A stretch of DNA of 64,000 nucleotides from Akkermansia sp. (GTDB lineage: Bacteria > Verrucomicrobiota > Verrucomicrobiia > Verrucomicrobiales > Akkermansiaceae). The stretch spans positions 27,032 to 91,031 of the forward strand of contig JALFWB010000055.1 of assembly GCA_022787425.1 (NCBI GenBank), read 5' to 3'. The translations under genes were made by a program, and so were the position numbers. Positions 40,528 to 48,570 of the stretch are shown one piece after another; position 1 is the first letter of the stretch, and the number at the start of each line of letters is the position of its first letter. The notes under the pieces are model-generated. The model did no database searches. It saw nothing but the letters and a program-made list of their open reading frames with translations, and was not told the origin of the DNA.

Positions 40528-41337
40528 TCAGCTGCGGCGGCGCTTCTTGGATACGCTGTTGCGGCGGGAGGTTGCAACGCGGCGTTTGGCCGCGGTGTGG
40601 CGCGACCGGGCTTTAGAGCGTGAGGAGGCCAAGCTGCGGCGGGAATGGTAACGGCGGGAAGAGCTGCGCACGGAGTCCTTGGGCAGCGCGGCGATGAGGG
40701 AGTCCGACAGCTTGATGCGGCGCGTACCGGCCGTTTCCTCCGCCTTCATGTAAGTCTCCTGGGTGCAGAGCTCGATGGCGATGGGCATGCCGCGGTAGAC
40801 GTTGCGGAACAGGTCGATGACATCGGCACTGCGCATGCGGATGCAGCCATAGGACGCGGGGCGCCCGATCTTCCGCTCCTCCGGGGTGCCGTGGATGTAG
40901 ATGCGGCGGCTGTGGGAGTTGCGGTTGCGGCTCTCCAGCCCGGCGAGCTGGATGATACGCGTAACGATGGGGTCACGCCCCCGGGCGTTGACGGGCACAA
41001 CCTCCCCGGTGGGGCGGCAACTCTTGAAGACCATGCCGCTGGGTTGCCCCTCCCCGATTTTGGAGGAGACGGCGTGGATGCCGACGGGGGTGCAGTTGCT
41101 GCCGGAGCGGCTGCCGATGCCGAATTTGGAGGTGCTGACATCGTAATCCTTCACCTTTTTACCGTTGCGGATGAGGGTGAGCTTTTGGTCATGAAGGGTG
41201 ATGGCAACACCGTCTTTAACAACGGCGCGGGGCTTTACCTCCGGGCCGCGGTAGAAGGAATTCTGCTGGCAGGAGACAGCGAGGAGCGTTGCCGCAAGCG
41301 CGGCAGCACGGGTGATGAGAGGAGGGAGGCGGAACAT
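40528..41337 (-). CDS. L,D-transpeptidase (YkuD) lipoprotein with Arg/Ser-rich tail
   Basis: 269 residues. The signal ends LLAVSC (lipobox). The YkuD domain carries the catalytic motif IHGTPEERKIGRPASYGCIR with the nucleophile Cys, and forms 3-3 crosslinks or anchors proteins on peptidoglycan. The last 55 residues are almost entirely Arg, Ser, Lys and Ala (SSSRRYHSRRSLASSRSKAR and onward), a strongly basic tail that could bind anionic glycan or wall polymers. ATG 41337 is chosen because it starts the signal peptide; the frame is open upstream through the end of the glycosyltransferase gene 22 bases away. Confidence 0.85.
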   Translation of the reverse strand: MFRLPPLITRAAALAATLLAVSCQQNSFYRGPEVKPRAVVKDGVAITLHDQKLTLIRNGKKVKDYDVSTSKFGIGSRSGSNCTPVGIHAVSSKIGEGQPSGMVFKSCRPTGEVVPVNARGRDPIVTRIIQLAGLESRNRNSHSRRIYIHGTPEERKIGRPASYGCIRMRSADVIDLFRNVYRGMPIAIELCTQETYMKAEETAGTRRIKLSDSLIAALPKDSVRSSSRRYHSRRSLASSRSKARSRHTAAKRRVATSRRNSVSKKRRRS

Positions 41338-41359
41338 GGGGGAGGGGGTAGAAGCGGTG

Positions 41360-42919
41360 TCAGGCGTTCTCTGCGGACTTCCTGCTGCGGTACCCGTCGA
41401 TGATGCGAGCGAGCGAGTTGAAGCTCGTGTAGAAGAAGCCGAGGAAGGGAGACATGAGGAGGAAGGTGATAATGTTACCCGTGAATAGGTTAATGGCCTC
41501 CACATAGCCGAAGAAGAGCGCAAAGGCCAGCTCCAGCAGCGGAACGAGGACGGACTTGATGGCTTTATAGCCCCGGGCGCGTTTCTCGATGGAGAGGGAA
41601 CCTTGCTCGGATTCCCCGAACTTGGGCGTGCGGACGAATTCACTCTTGTGGCCGAAGACGGCCTCCAACACCGCCTTGGCGTTGTTAACAGCCATGCCGA
41701 CGCCGAGGGCCATGAGCGGGATGATGAGGAAGAAGACAGCCCACCAGCGGCGCGGGCGCACGATGTACTCTGCCGTGATATAGAAGAGGCAGACGCTGCA
41801 TGTGGCAAAGAAGAAGAGCACGGTGGTGAGCGCGATCATCTGCGGCGTACCCCAAGCCCAGTCCCCCTGCGGGGTGATGGAGCCCAAGCATATGGGCATG
41901 ACGAGGATGCACATGAGGATGAGGGCCAGGTAGGAGTAGTTGCAGGTAAGGTGGGTGGTGGCCTCCAGCTTGGCCTTGAGCGGGGCCGTGGGGCAGCGCC
42001 AGATGTCCAGCAGCATCTTCTGGCATACCTGAATGCAGCCCTTGGTCCAGCGGTGCTGCTGGGCCTTAAAGCCGTCCATGTCCTCCGGCAGCTCGGCGGG
42101 GGTGACGTAGTCGTTCAGGTAGACGAAACGCCAGCCCTTCATCTGGGCGCGGTAGGAGAGGTCCATATCCTCGGTGATGGTATCATGCTCCCAGCCACCG
42201 GCATCCGTGATGGCGCACTTGCGCCAGACACCGGCGGTGCCGTTGAAGGTGAAGAAGCGGCCGGAGCGGTTGCGGACCGCCTGTTCGAGCGCGAAGTGGG
42301 CGTCCAGGAAGATGCTCTGCAGGCGGGTGAGGAGGTTCTTGTGGCGGTTGATGTGGCCCCAGCGGGTCTGGACAAGGGCGATGCCGTCATCGGTAAAGTA
42401 GGGGATGGTGGCCTTGAGGATGTCCGGCTCCGGGCGGAAGTCAGCATCGAGGATGAGGAGGAATTCCCCCTTGGCAACGGCATCGGCAGCCTCGAGGGCC
42501 CCGGCCTTAAAGCCCGTGCGGTCCGTGCGGTGCAGGCATACGATGTCGAAGCCCTGTTGGCGGTAGAGCTCCACCTGTTGCTTGCAGAGGTCCCAAGTGT
42601 CATCCGTGGAGTCATCCAGAATCTGAATTTCCAGCTTATCCTTGGGGTAATCGATAGCCGTCACCTTGCGCAGCAGGCCCTCCACCACGAACTTCTCATT
42701 GAACATGGGGAGCTGCACGGTCACGTGGGGCCACTCCTTCCACTGCCCCTTGGGCCGGGGAAGGTTCTTGCGGTAGATGAGGTAGAGGAAGAGCATCATG
42801 AGCCGGTGGAAGCCATAGCCTGCAAAGCTGATGAGCACCAAGAAGTAGGAGATCAGCCAAACGAAGCTGAACCAGGAAAGCTGACTGCCGTCGGCGGTGG
42901 CGAGTGTGTGTAACGTCAT
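41360..42919 (-). CDS. Cellulose synthase-like family 2 glycosyltransferase
   Basis: Inner-membrane processive glycosyltransferase (519 residues) making or exporting a polysaccharide or glycolipid. Two or so N-terminal membrane segments, a cytoplasmic GT-A domain and four or five C-terminal segments. Catalytic motifs: DDSTDDTWD, DADFRPEPD, TEDMDLSYR and QQHRWTKG (the QxxRW signature). It precedes the L,D-transpeptidase by 22 bases, linking it to the envelope. Sugar donor unknown. Confidence 0.88.
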   Translation of the reverse strand: MTLHTLATADGSQLSWFSFVWLISYFLVLISFAGYGFHRLMMLFLYLIYRKNLPRPKGQWKEWPHVTVQLPMFNEKFVVEGLLRKVTAIDYPKDKLEIQILDDSTDDTWDLCKQQVELYRQQGFDIVCLHRTDRTGFKAGALEAADAVAKGEFLLILDADFRPEPDILKATIPYFTDDGIALVQTRWGHINRHKNLLTRLQSIFLDAHFALEQAVRNRSGRFFTFNGTAGVWRKCAITDAGGWEHDTITEDMDLSYRAQMKGWRFVYLNDYVTPAELPEDMDGFKAQQHRWTKGCIQVCQKMLLDIWRCPTAPLKAKLEATTHLTCNYSYLALILMCILVMPICLGSITPQGDWAWGTPQMIALTTVLFFFATCSVCLFYITAEYIVRPRRWWAVFFLIIPLMALGVGMAVNNAKAVLEAVFGHKSEFVRTPKFGESEQGSLSIEKRARGYKAIKSVLVPLLELAFALFFGYVEAINLFTGNIITFLLMSPFLGFFYTSFNSLARIIDGYRSRKSAENA

Positions 42920-42995
42920 GAACTGTATTTGTTGGCTCGGGTTTCAGGCGGAGCCGCGCACCGGGCAGATGTGGTGCCGCTGTTCCGCCGCGCGT

Positions 42996-43024
42996 ATGAT
43001 AGATGATTTGAAAAGGGATGTCAA
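42996..43024 (-). promoter_or_regulatory. Promoter of the glycosyltransferase-transpeptidase operon
   Basis: Consensus TTGACA (43019-43024), 17 bases, TATCAT (42996-43001). The leader is about 70 bases, longer than average here. Confidence 0.7.
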
Positions 43025-43055
43025 GAGAAATAATATGGGAAACTAAAGGAATTTG

Positions 43056-43077
43056 AGAAAAAACGCCGCTCCGGCAT
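43056..43077 (-). terminator. Intrinsic terminator of the DnaC-like operon
   Basis: On the minus strand: ATGCCG, loop GAG, CGGCGT, then a T-run. It lies 21 bases after the stop of the DnaC-like gene. Confidence 0.65.
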
Positions 43078-43097
43078 TTCTTATGGGGTGCGGCAGC

Positions 43098-43811
43098 TCA
43101 GGCTCGGGGCGTATCATCTTGCGGAGGCTGCGGGTTTTGTGTGCGTTGTTTGTAGTCCAGGAAGCCATGGTCCTCGGCGTTGCGCATATCTACCAGCTCG
43201 TTGGAGCCTCGGAAGAGGCGTGAAGCTGCGCGGTGGGATACCTGATCACCGAGTTCATGCGGGGAGAGGCCGGCGGACATCAGGGTCCATTTACCGAGGC
43301 GGGCCTCAAAGAGGCGGCACAGCTTGGAACCGATGACGCGGGCCCGCTTGTCGCTGCTGAATTCATCGCAGCCGATGTCATCCAACAGCAGAACGGGGGC
43401 GCGGCAGAGGCGGTCGAACTGATCGTTCCCGAACTCGAAGAGCTCATCTGAGATGAGTGACCAGTTGCGCAGGATGGAATGAACACCGGACTTGCGGAGG
43501 GTGTAGTGGGCCAGCTGCAGCAGGTGCGTTTTGCCGGAGCCGGATCTGCCGAAAAGGGTCACCCAGCGGTGGTTTTTTCTGCCTGCAATGATATCCCGCA
43601 CGCAGGCTTCCACGCAGTTGTAGGCCTGCCGCACACAGTCCGCCACGCCATGCAGGCGGAAGACACCCGGGTTGGTAGGCAGTCGAGGGGAGGGCTGCGG
43701 GGGAGGGGGCTCTGCGGCGAATTGTTGCTCCCTTTGCGCGGCGGTGGCCAGCATGCGTTCGAGGATCTTGTCGATCTCCGTATCGGTGGCTTCTATTGAC
43801 TCAGATTTCAT
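43098..43811 (-). CDS. DnaC/IstB-like AAA+ ATPase (probable helicase loader)
   Basis: 237 residues: a poorly ordered N-terminal part with a Pro run (near 40-48), then an AAA+ domain with Walker A FGRSGSGKTHLLQLAHY (about 90-106), Walker B VLLLDDIGCDE and an arginine-bearing segment SHRAASRLFRG. This is the layout of DnaC/DnaI loaders and of IstB. No transposase is adjacent, so a replicative loader role is favoured. It overlaps the upstream gene by 11 bases; ATG 43823 is an alternative start. Confidence 0.75.
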   Translation of the reverse strand: MKSESIEATDTEIDKILERMLATAAQREQQFAAEPPPPQPSPRLPTNPGVFRLHGVADCVRQAYNCVEACVRDIIAGRKNHRWVTLFGRSGSGKTHLLQLAHYTLRKSGVHSILRNWSLISDELFEFGNDQFDRLCRAPVLLLDDIGCDEFSSDKRARVIGSKLCRLFEARLGKWTLMSAGLSPHELGDQVSHRAASRLFRGSNELVDMRNAEDHGFLDYKQRTQNPQPPQDDTPRA

Positions 43812-44790
43812 AATTGGCTCCATAGTTACAATCACGGCGGACGCGGTGGGTGGGGTCCATGCGGTGGCGGCGTTCCTCGATGCGGCTCTCGATGTCGCGC
43901 TTCATCAAGGCGGTGCGTTCATCATCAACCTTACTGCGCTGCTCGAGGGCTTGTTTGGCTCCGGAGTTGAAGGCGGACCAGGTGGCTAGGTAGTGCTCCG
44001 CAGCGGCGCGCCAGTCGTGGATGTGGATGCCCCGGGCATCTCGCCAGCCTCGGCTCTGCATGGTCAGCAGAAACTTGTGGGCCACGCGGTCCAGCTCGTC
44101 CTTCGACACGTTCGGGTAAGACTTGCCGCCCATCACCCGCACCACGTCATCATGCGTAGGCCCTCCGCCCACCGGACCGGGGTCTGTCCGGGGTTCAGCG
44201 GGTGCCGGGGCAGGGGCATTATCCTCGGCTGCCTGCCTGTGCTCCCCTGCCATTTGGGTAGGGAGAGTGGCCTCCTGCAGCTGCTCGGGGGGCGGGGGAG
44301 CGACCTCCGGCGCGGGCTCCTGCACCGGCAGCGGCGCGGCTTCCGGGGCCGGCTCCGGGGCCGGTTTAAGCCTCCGCACAGGCTTGCTCAGCAGCTTGGT
44401 GATGCCCTTGGCAGCGGGCTTCGGCGACCCTGCGGCGTTCTTTTTTTTGGCTACGCATAACTCCTTGCGCCGTGCACACTCCGCGCGCTGCTTGGCGGTG
44501 TCACCGCTGTGCTTATCGAACTCCAGGGCCACCAGGCAGCCCTCCTCATCCAAGGCCGCCCAACCGATTTCGATGAGCCCCTGCGCACCCCCTCGCATCC
44601 CCATCTCCTTATCCAACTCCTCGGGGGTCAGATGTGTGTGTCCATCGAGCGTCTGCTCATCCACCCAGCACAGCCATTTGAGGGCATAGCCGAGAGCCGC
44701 AAGGTGATTTTTGCAGCTGAGGTATTTGCAGAGTCTGCGCACCCGCGCACTGCGCACCAGTGCATGCCGAGCCTTGATCCAGTTTGCCAT
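43801..44790 (-). CDS. Replication-initiation-like protein (phage O/DnaD-type N-domain), hypothetical
   Basis: 329 residues. The first 115 (MANWIKARHALVRSARVRRL ... HLAALGYALKWLCWVDEQT ... GLIEIGWAALDEEGCLVALE ... SGDTAKQRAECARRK) follow the pattern seen in phage and plasmid replication proteins with a winged-helix domain. A Pro/Ala/Glu linker (about 150-240) leads to a C-terminal region (THDDVVRVMGGKSYPNVSKD ... GIHIHDWRAAAEHYLATW). Together with the DnaC-like ATPase this looks like an origin-binding or helicase-loading pair. The ATG at 44790 follows a TACAAT -10 about 80 bases upstream. Confidence 0.55.
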   Translation of the reverse strand: MANWIKARHALVRSARVRRLCKYLSCKNHLAALGYALKWLCWVDEQTLDGHTHLTPEELDKEMGMRGGAQGLIEIGWAALDEEGCLVALEFDKHSGDTAKQRAECARRKELCVAKKKNAAGSPKPAAKGITKLLSKPVRRLKPAPEPAPEAAPLPVQEPAPEVAPPPPEQLQEATLPTQMAGEHRQAAEDNAPAPAPAEPRTDPGPVGGGPTHDDVVRVMGGKSYPNVSKDELDRVAHKFLLTMQSRGWRDARGIHIHDWRAAAEHYLATWSAFNSGAKQALEQRSKVDDERTALMKRDIESRIEERRHRMDPTHRVRRDCNYGANYEI

Positions 44791-44975
44791 ATGTTTGTAA
44801 GAGCTTCTGCGCCCGTTCCCCGCCGGTCCGGCCCCATGCCGACCTGCCGCGTGTCCCGTGGCGTGCCTCCATTGTACCCCACCTTCCCGCCTTTTGCCTC
44901 CCCCTGCAGCCCCCCCCTGCAACACTTTTTTGCCGGAATCCCCCGCTCCGGCACCTCCTCATCCATTTCAACCCC

Positions 44976-45016
44976 AAAAACACACACCCGCAAGCGCAGC
45001 GCGCGCCGGTGTGTGT
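44976..45016 (-). terminator. Hairpin terminator downstream of mutL
   Basis: On the minus strand: ACACACACC, a GC-rich loop, GGTGTGTGT, then a T-run. It lies about 120 bases past the mutL stop. The 44791-45137 interval otherwise contains a TTTTC-repeat tract (45035-45060). Confidence 0.5.
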
Positions 45017-45062
45017 GTGTGAAAAAGAATTTACTCTTTTCTCTTCTTTTCTTTTCTTTTCT

Positions 45063-45082
45063 GGTAACGCTTTTCCGTTACC
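45063..45082. repeat. Perfect 7-base inverted repeat
   Basis: GGTAACG, CTTTTC, CGTTACC between mutL and its terminator, next to the pyrimidine tract. Role unknown: operator or RNA hairpin. Confidence 0.4.
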
Positions 45083-45137
45083 TACCCCCCCCGAAACGGA
45101 ACACGACGTGCGCGCAGAACGGTGCAGGCGGAGGCGG

Positions 45138-46988
45138 TCAGCAGAGGCGGAATTTGCGTTGGAGCTCGGTGGAGGTGAGGGGGACGAGGGTCGGTTTGCC
45201 GGAGGGGGTGCAGTAGGGAATTTCGCAGCGGAGGAGGGCGGCGAGGAGAGAGAGGGCGGCGGAGGGGGTGAGGTCCGGGGTCTCTCGGGAAGCTGTGCGT
45301 TGGGCGAGGCGGCGGGCGTAGGGCTCGAAGGGGTGGAGGCCCCGGTTGGTGCGGAGCTCCCCTCGGGCGGCAGAATGGATGAGGTCTGTGAGGAGGGCCT
45401 CGGCATCGGCGGCGGAGAGCAGGGCCGGGAGAGACTCGATGCGGAGGGTGGTGCGCCCGAAGAAGGAGAGGCGGAAGCCGGCCTGAGAGAGGGTCGGTAA
45501 CATCTCACGGGCGGTCGGCAGCTCGCGGGGGTCGAGCTCGAGTAACAGCGGCAGCAGGAGATCCTGGACGGCCGGCGACTGCTTGCGACAGCGCATGAGC
45601 TGCTCGAAGAGAATACGCTCCCGTGCCGCTTGAGGGTTGAGAAAGACCAAGCCTTCCCGCCCCTCGAAGAGGGCGAATTCCCCCCCCACCGGGCCCAGGA
45701 AAGAGAAGCCCGGCGGGGGCGGAAGCGGGGCCGGGGTTTCCTCCGCGCGGGTCGGGGATGATGCGGCAGGCTCAGCGGTCGGTGCCGGGGTAGGGGGTAA
45801 CACGGCGGGCGACGGGGTGGTCGGTCGAGGTGCCGGAGAGGCAGTTCCCGCCGATGGTTTGGCGGCGGGTAAGCCCAAGCTGCCCTGCACGGGTTGCAGC
45901 ACCGGTTTCAGCACCAAGGGCGGCGCGGGGGGGGGCTCCTGCGGCTCCGAATGCGGCGGGGCATCCTCCTCCGTGCCGCGGGCATGACCTGCCAGGGTAG
46001 CCGTCACGGCGTCTAACACCGCTGTCACCACGTCCCCGGGGCGGCGGAATCGAACCTCCCGCTTGGCGGGGTGCACGTTTACATCGACCAAGCCCGGATC
46101 TACCTCCAGATAGAGGAACAGGGCGGGATGCACCCCTGCGGGCATGCCGCCGTAGCCATCTCGCACCGCGCGGGAGACGAGCTTATCCTCGATGGGGCGA
46201 CCGTTCAGGAATACGAACTGAAGCCTTCGCGTGCGTTTTGCCTCGCCCGGGGGAGCGAGATAGCCCGACACCCGCACCCCGGGGCCGATGGTGGGGCGAA
46301 TGCGCATGAGCGAGGCCGCGAGCTCCCGCCCCAACAGGTCTGCAATGCGGCTCCGCAGGTCACCGGTAGCGGGTGTATCGAACACCGTTCGGCCATCCCG
46401 TTGCAAGATAAATCGGATGGTGGGGAAGGCGAGCGCATGGAGCAGTGTCTGGTGCTCCGCATGGGCGGCCTCGGTGTCATCGCCCTTCAGAAAGCGGCGG
46501 CGGACCGGTGTGTTGAAAAACAAATTACTCACCTCGATGACCGTTCCCGGGGCGCAGCCTGCGCTTACGGGCGGAGCCATCTCCCCGCCATCACAGGCCA
46601 CCATGGTCCCCTCCACGTCCTGCGGCCTGCGCGTGGTGATGCGCAGGTGGGCCACGGAAGCGATGCTGGGCAGGGCCTCCCCCCGGAAACCGAGCTGAGA
46701 TACGGCACAAAGGTCATCATAACAAAGCAGCTTGCTGGTAGCATGCCGCTCCAAGCAAAGCAGGGCATCCTGCCGGCTCATGCCGCAGCCGTCATCGCTC
46801 ACCTTGATCAGCGAGATACCGCCGCGCCGCACCTCCACTCGCACACAGCGGGCCCCGGCATCGATGCTGTTCTCCACCAGCTCCTTGACCACGGAGGCAG
46901 GACGCTCCACCACCTCGCCGGCCGCCACTTGGCTGGCCAGCACGTCATCCATGCGGTGAATCCGCGGCGCCTCCTGCTCCGTTTCCAT
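45138..46988 (-). CDS. mutL: DNA mismatch repair protein MutL
   Basis: 616-residue GHKL ATPase coordinating mismatch repair. N-terminal ATPase motifs: SQVAAGEVVERPASVVKELV, ENSIDAGA, DDGCGM and RHATSK, followed by GFRGEALPSI. A Pro-rich linker (about 325-430) leads to the dimerisation domain. The metal-binding motif expected as DQHAxxERxxxE reads NPQAARERILFE, and the later CPHGRP reads CTPSGKP, so nicking activity appears lost. The start at 46988 is 11 bases after the -10. Confidence 0.93.
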   Translation of the reverse strand: METEQEAPRIHRMDDVLASQVAAGEVVERPASVVKELVENSIDAGARCVRVEVRRGGISLIKVSDDGCGMSRQDALLCLERHATSKLLCYDDLCAVSQLGFRGEALPSIASVAHLRITTRRPQDVEGTMVACDGGEMAPPVSAGCAPGTVIEVSNLFFNTPVRRRFLKGDDTEAAHAEHQTLLHALAFPTIRFILQRDGRTVFDTPATGDLRSRIADLLGRELAASLMRIRPTIGPGVRVSGYLAPPGEAKRTRRLQFVFLNGRPIEDKLVSRAVRDGYGGMPAGVHPALFLYLEVDPGLVDVNVHPAKREVRFRRPGDVVTAVLDAVTATLAGHARGTEEDAPPHSEPQEPPPAPPLVLKPVLQPVQGSLGLPAAKPSAGTASPAPRPTTPSPAVLPPTPAPTAEPAASSPTRAEETPAPLPPPPGFSFLGPVGGEFALFEGREGLVFLNPQAARERILFEQLMRCRKQSPAVQDLLLPLLLELDPRELPTAREMLPTLSQAGFRLSFFGRTTLRIESLPALLSAADAEALLTDLIHSAARGELRTNRGLHPFEPYARRLAQRTASRETPDLTPSAALSLLAALLRCEIPYCTPSGKPTLVPLTSTELQRKFRLC

Positions 46989-46999
46989 TGTCGACCGGC

Positions 47000-47028
47000 A
47001 TTTTACTCGAAAAAACGCCCTGTGTCAA
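47000..47028 (-). promoter_or_regulatory. Promoter of mutL
   Basis: TTGACA (47023-47028), 17 bases, TAAAAT (47000-47005), 11 bases to the ATG. Confidence 0.68.
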
Positions 47029-47080
47029 CCCGGGGACGGGAGAAAATGAGAACGCAGCGGCGGTATGTCTGCCTTTGTGC

Positions 47081-47109
47081 TTGCTTGCCGGGCGGTGGCA
47101 GGGTATAAT
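47081..47109 (+). promoter_or_regulatory. Promoter of the DUF5069-like gene, leaderless type
   Basis: TTGCTT (47081-47086), 17 bases ending GGG, TATAAT (47104-47109), seven bases to ATG 47117. The ATG at 47108 overlaps the -10. Confidence 0.7.
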
Positions 47110-47116
47110 GCCATTC

Positions 47117-47707
47117 ATGCAATGGGACGATCGCTTCATGAACATCTTTAACAGCGGGGTGGCGCGTTTTTACACCAACCCACAGGTGTTGCCGGACAAC
47201 TTCTTCAACCGTGAGGAGCTGGAGCTTCTGGCCGAAATCGGCTGCAACCATCGGGAGATGCATAACTACATTCGCACCTATGCTAACTATGGTCGCCCTA
47301 CGCCGAGCAATGTGCTGCTCATCACCTCCGTTTGCCGTTCCTATTTTCTGATAGCCCGGCGCGGCATTTCCGGCAATACCAAGCCGTTCCCCGCTAACAG
47401 CATGCCGCACGAGAGCGAGGAGCTGCAGGGGATGCCCTACCTGCCCCGTCTCATCAAAAAAGCGCAGTTAAAGTTATACGGCAGTTTAGATCCATCGCTT
47501 CTCTACGGAGATGAACAGGACACAACCTTCCTGATGGAACACGGCAACATTCACCCCGCAGACTTTCTGATGATGACCTGGCACAGCCACGGTGACCAGC
47601 AGAAGCTCATTACCTCCTTGATAGCTGCCATTAAATCCAACGAACAAACGGCAGAGCGGGACGCAGCGGACGCCTTTAATCTTCCCCGCGACGGCGAACT
47701 CTTTTAA
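47117..47707 (+). CDS. Hypothetical protein, DUF5069-like C-terminal half
   Basis: 196 residues, soluble. The C-terminal part (MPYLPRLIKKAQLKLYGSLD ... NIHPADFLMMTWHSHGDQQK) resembles the DUF5069 pattern (LPRxIDKARAxxxG...). The N-terminal half (FYTNPQVLPDNFFNREELEL, IGCNHREMHNYIRTYANYGR) is not recognised. It is followed after 15 bases by the tail-anchored protein gene. Function unknown. Confidence 0.55.
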   Translation: MQWDDRFMNIFNSGVARFYTNPQVLPDNFFNREELELLAEIGCNHREMHNYIRTYANYGRPTPSNVLLITSVCRSYFLIARRGISGNTKPFPANSMPHESEELQGMPYLPRLIKKAQLKLYGSLDPSLLYGDEQDTTFLMEHGNIHPADFLMMTWHSHGDQQKLITSLIAAIKSNEQTAERDAADAFNLPRDGELF

Positions 47708-47722
47708 CCCCCCGACCCGACC

Positions 47723-48181
47723 ATGAGCACAGACCCGAGTAGACCGGATGAGGTCAATACTGAGGCCCAACGGCAGGCGTTGGATGCCATGTCTGCCGAC
47801 CTGCTCCGCAAATTCAACACCATGGTGAAGGAGCAGGAGCAGCGCGCGCAGGAATTCAGCGTTTTGCAGCACTCCGTCTCGCACCTTCCGCAGAACCCGT
47901 CCCCCGTTGCGCCGGAGCCCTATCGCCCCGCAGCGCAAAAGCCTGCCCCGGATGCCGCCACCCCGCTTCCACCCATTCCGGATGCCGCTCAGCGCAAGCA
48001 GCGCCGTCAGTCGCCCCCCGCGCCCTCTCCCGCGCCCAAGCCGCCCACCGGGCCTCATCAACCTGCGTCGGCCACGCCGCACAAGAGCCCGGACCCCGTT
48101 AAAGTCAACGAGATCTTCGGCAAGACCTTTTTCATCATGATTGTCGTTATCTTCTTGCTGCTGCGAGCCTGCAGCGACTAA
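47723..48181 (+). CDS. Tail-anchored membrane protein with Pro-rich linker
   Basis: 152 residues: a helical N-terminus (about 12-50, likely coiled coil), a Pro/Ala-rich disordered region (about 55-125) and one C-terminal membrane segment (FFIMIVVIFLLL) ending RACSD. No known family. It probably shares a transcript with the gene upstream and converges on the ApaG-domain gene with a four-base overlap. Confidence 0.6.
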   Translation: MSTDPSRPDEVNTEAQRQALDAMSADLLRKFNTMVKEQEQRAQEFSVLQHSVSHLPQNPSPVAPEPYRPAAQKPAPDAATPLPPIPDAAQRKQRRQSPPAPSPAPKPPTGPHQPASATPHKSPDPVKVNEIFGKTFFIMIVVIFLLLRACSD

Positions 48182-48570
48182 CGGAGGCGATTGCGCTGCG
48201 GAAAGACCAGCGGCGGCGTCATAAAGGGGGAACGCAGCTGATCCTCCCCGAAGAGGCGGAGCTCCACACGCTCCGGCGGCGTCGGGAAGGGCATCTCACC
48301 GCCGAAGCTGAAGACTGCCCCGCGCTCCAGCACGGGGCGGCAGTTGAATACCTGTGTGGCCTCCACCACGCGCTGCTCGCCGTTGGCGTAGGACATCACC
48401 CACTTGCGACCACGCAGGCAAATCGTGCCCGGGCTATTGTTACGCATGCTCACGCGAAAACGCCACAGCTCACCGCGCCGCCTGCTCGGCATCGGCAGGC
48501 GCACAAAGCCCGCAATCGCCATATCCGGCACGTTCCGCACCGGCAACCTCCTGGTCTCGTCAGTGCTCAT
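48178..48570 (-). CDS. ApaG-domain protein
   Basis: 130 residues whose core (LWRFRVSMRNNSPGTICLRG, RKWVMSYANGEQRVVEATQV, later ERGAVFSFGGEMPFPTP) matches the ApaG beta-sandwich, a domain seen alone in ApaG and in F-box proteins. The function of ApaG is not settled. It starts inside the end of the upstream secreted-protein gene (11-base overlap). Confidence 0.72.
   Translation of the reverse strand: MSTDETRRLPVRNVPDMAIAGFVRLPMPSRRRGELWRFRVSMRNNSPGTICLRGRKWVMSYANGEQRVVEATQVFNCRPVLERGAVFSFGGEMPFPTPPERVELRLFGEDQLRSPFMTPPLVFPQRNRLR

Noticed and set aside
43098..44790. IS21-type insertion sequence because of the IstB-like ATPase
   Set aside because: No IstA transposase and no terminal repeats; the partner looks like a replication protein.
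45029..45062. TTTTC-repeat tract considered as a phase-variable promoter element
   Set aside because: It lies between mutL's stop and its terminator, not in a promoter or coding sequence.
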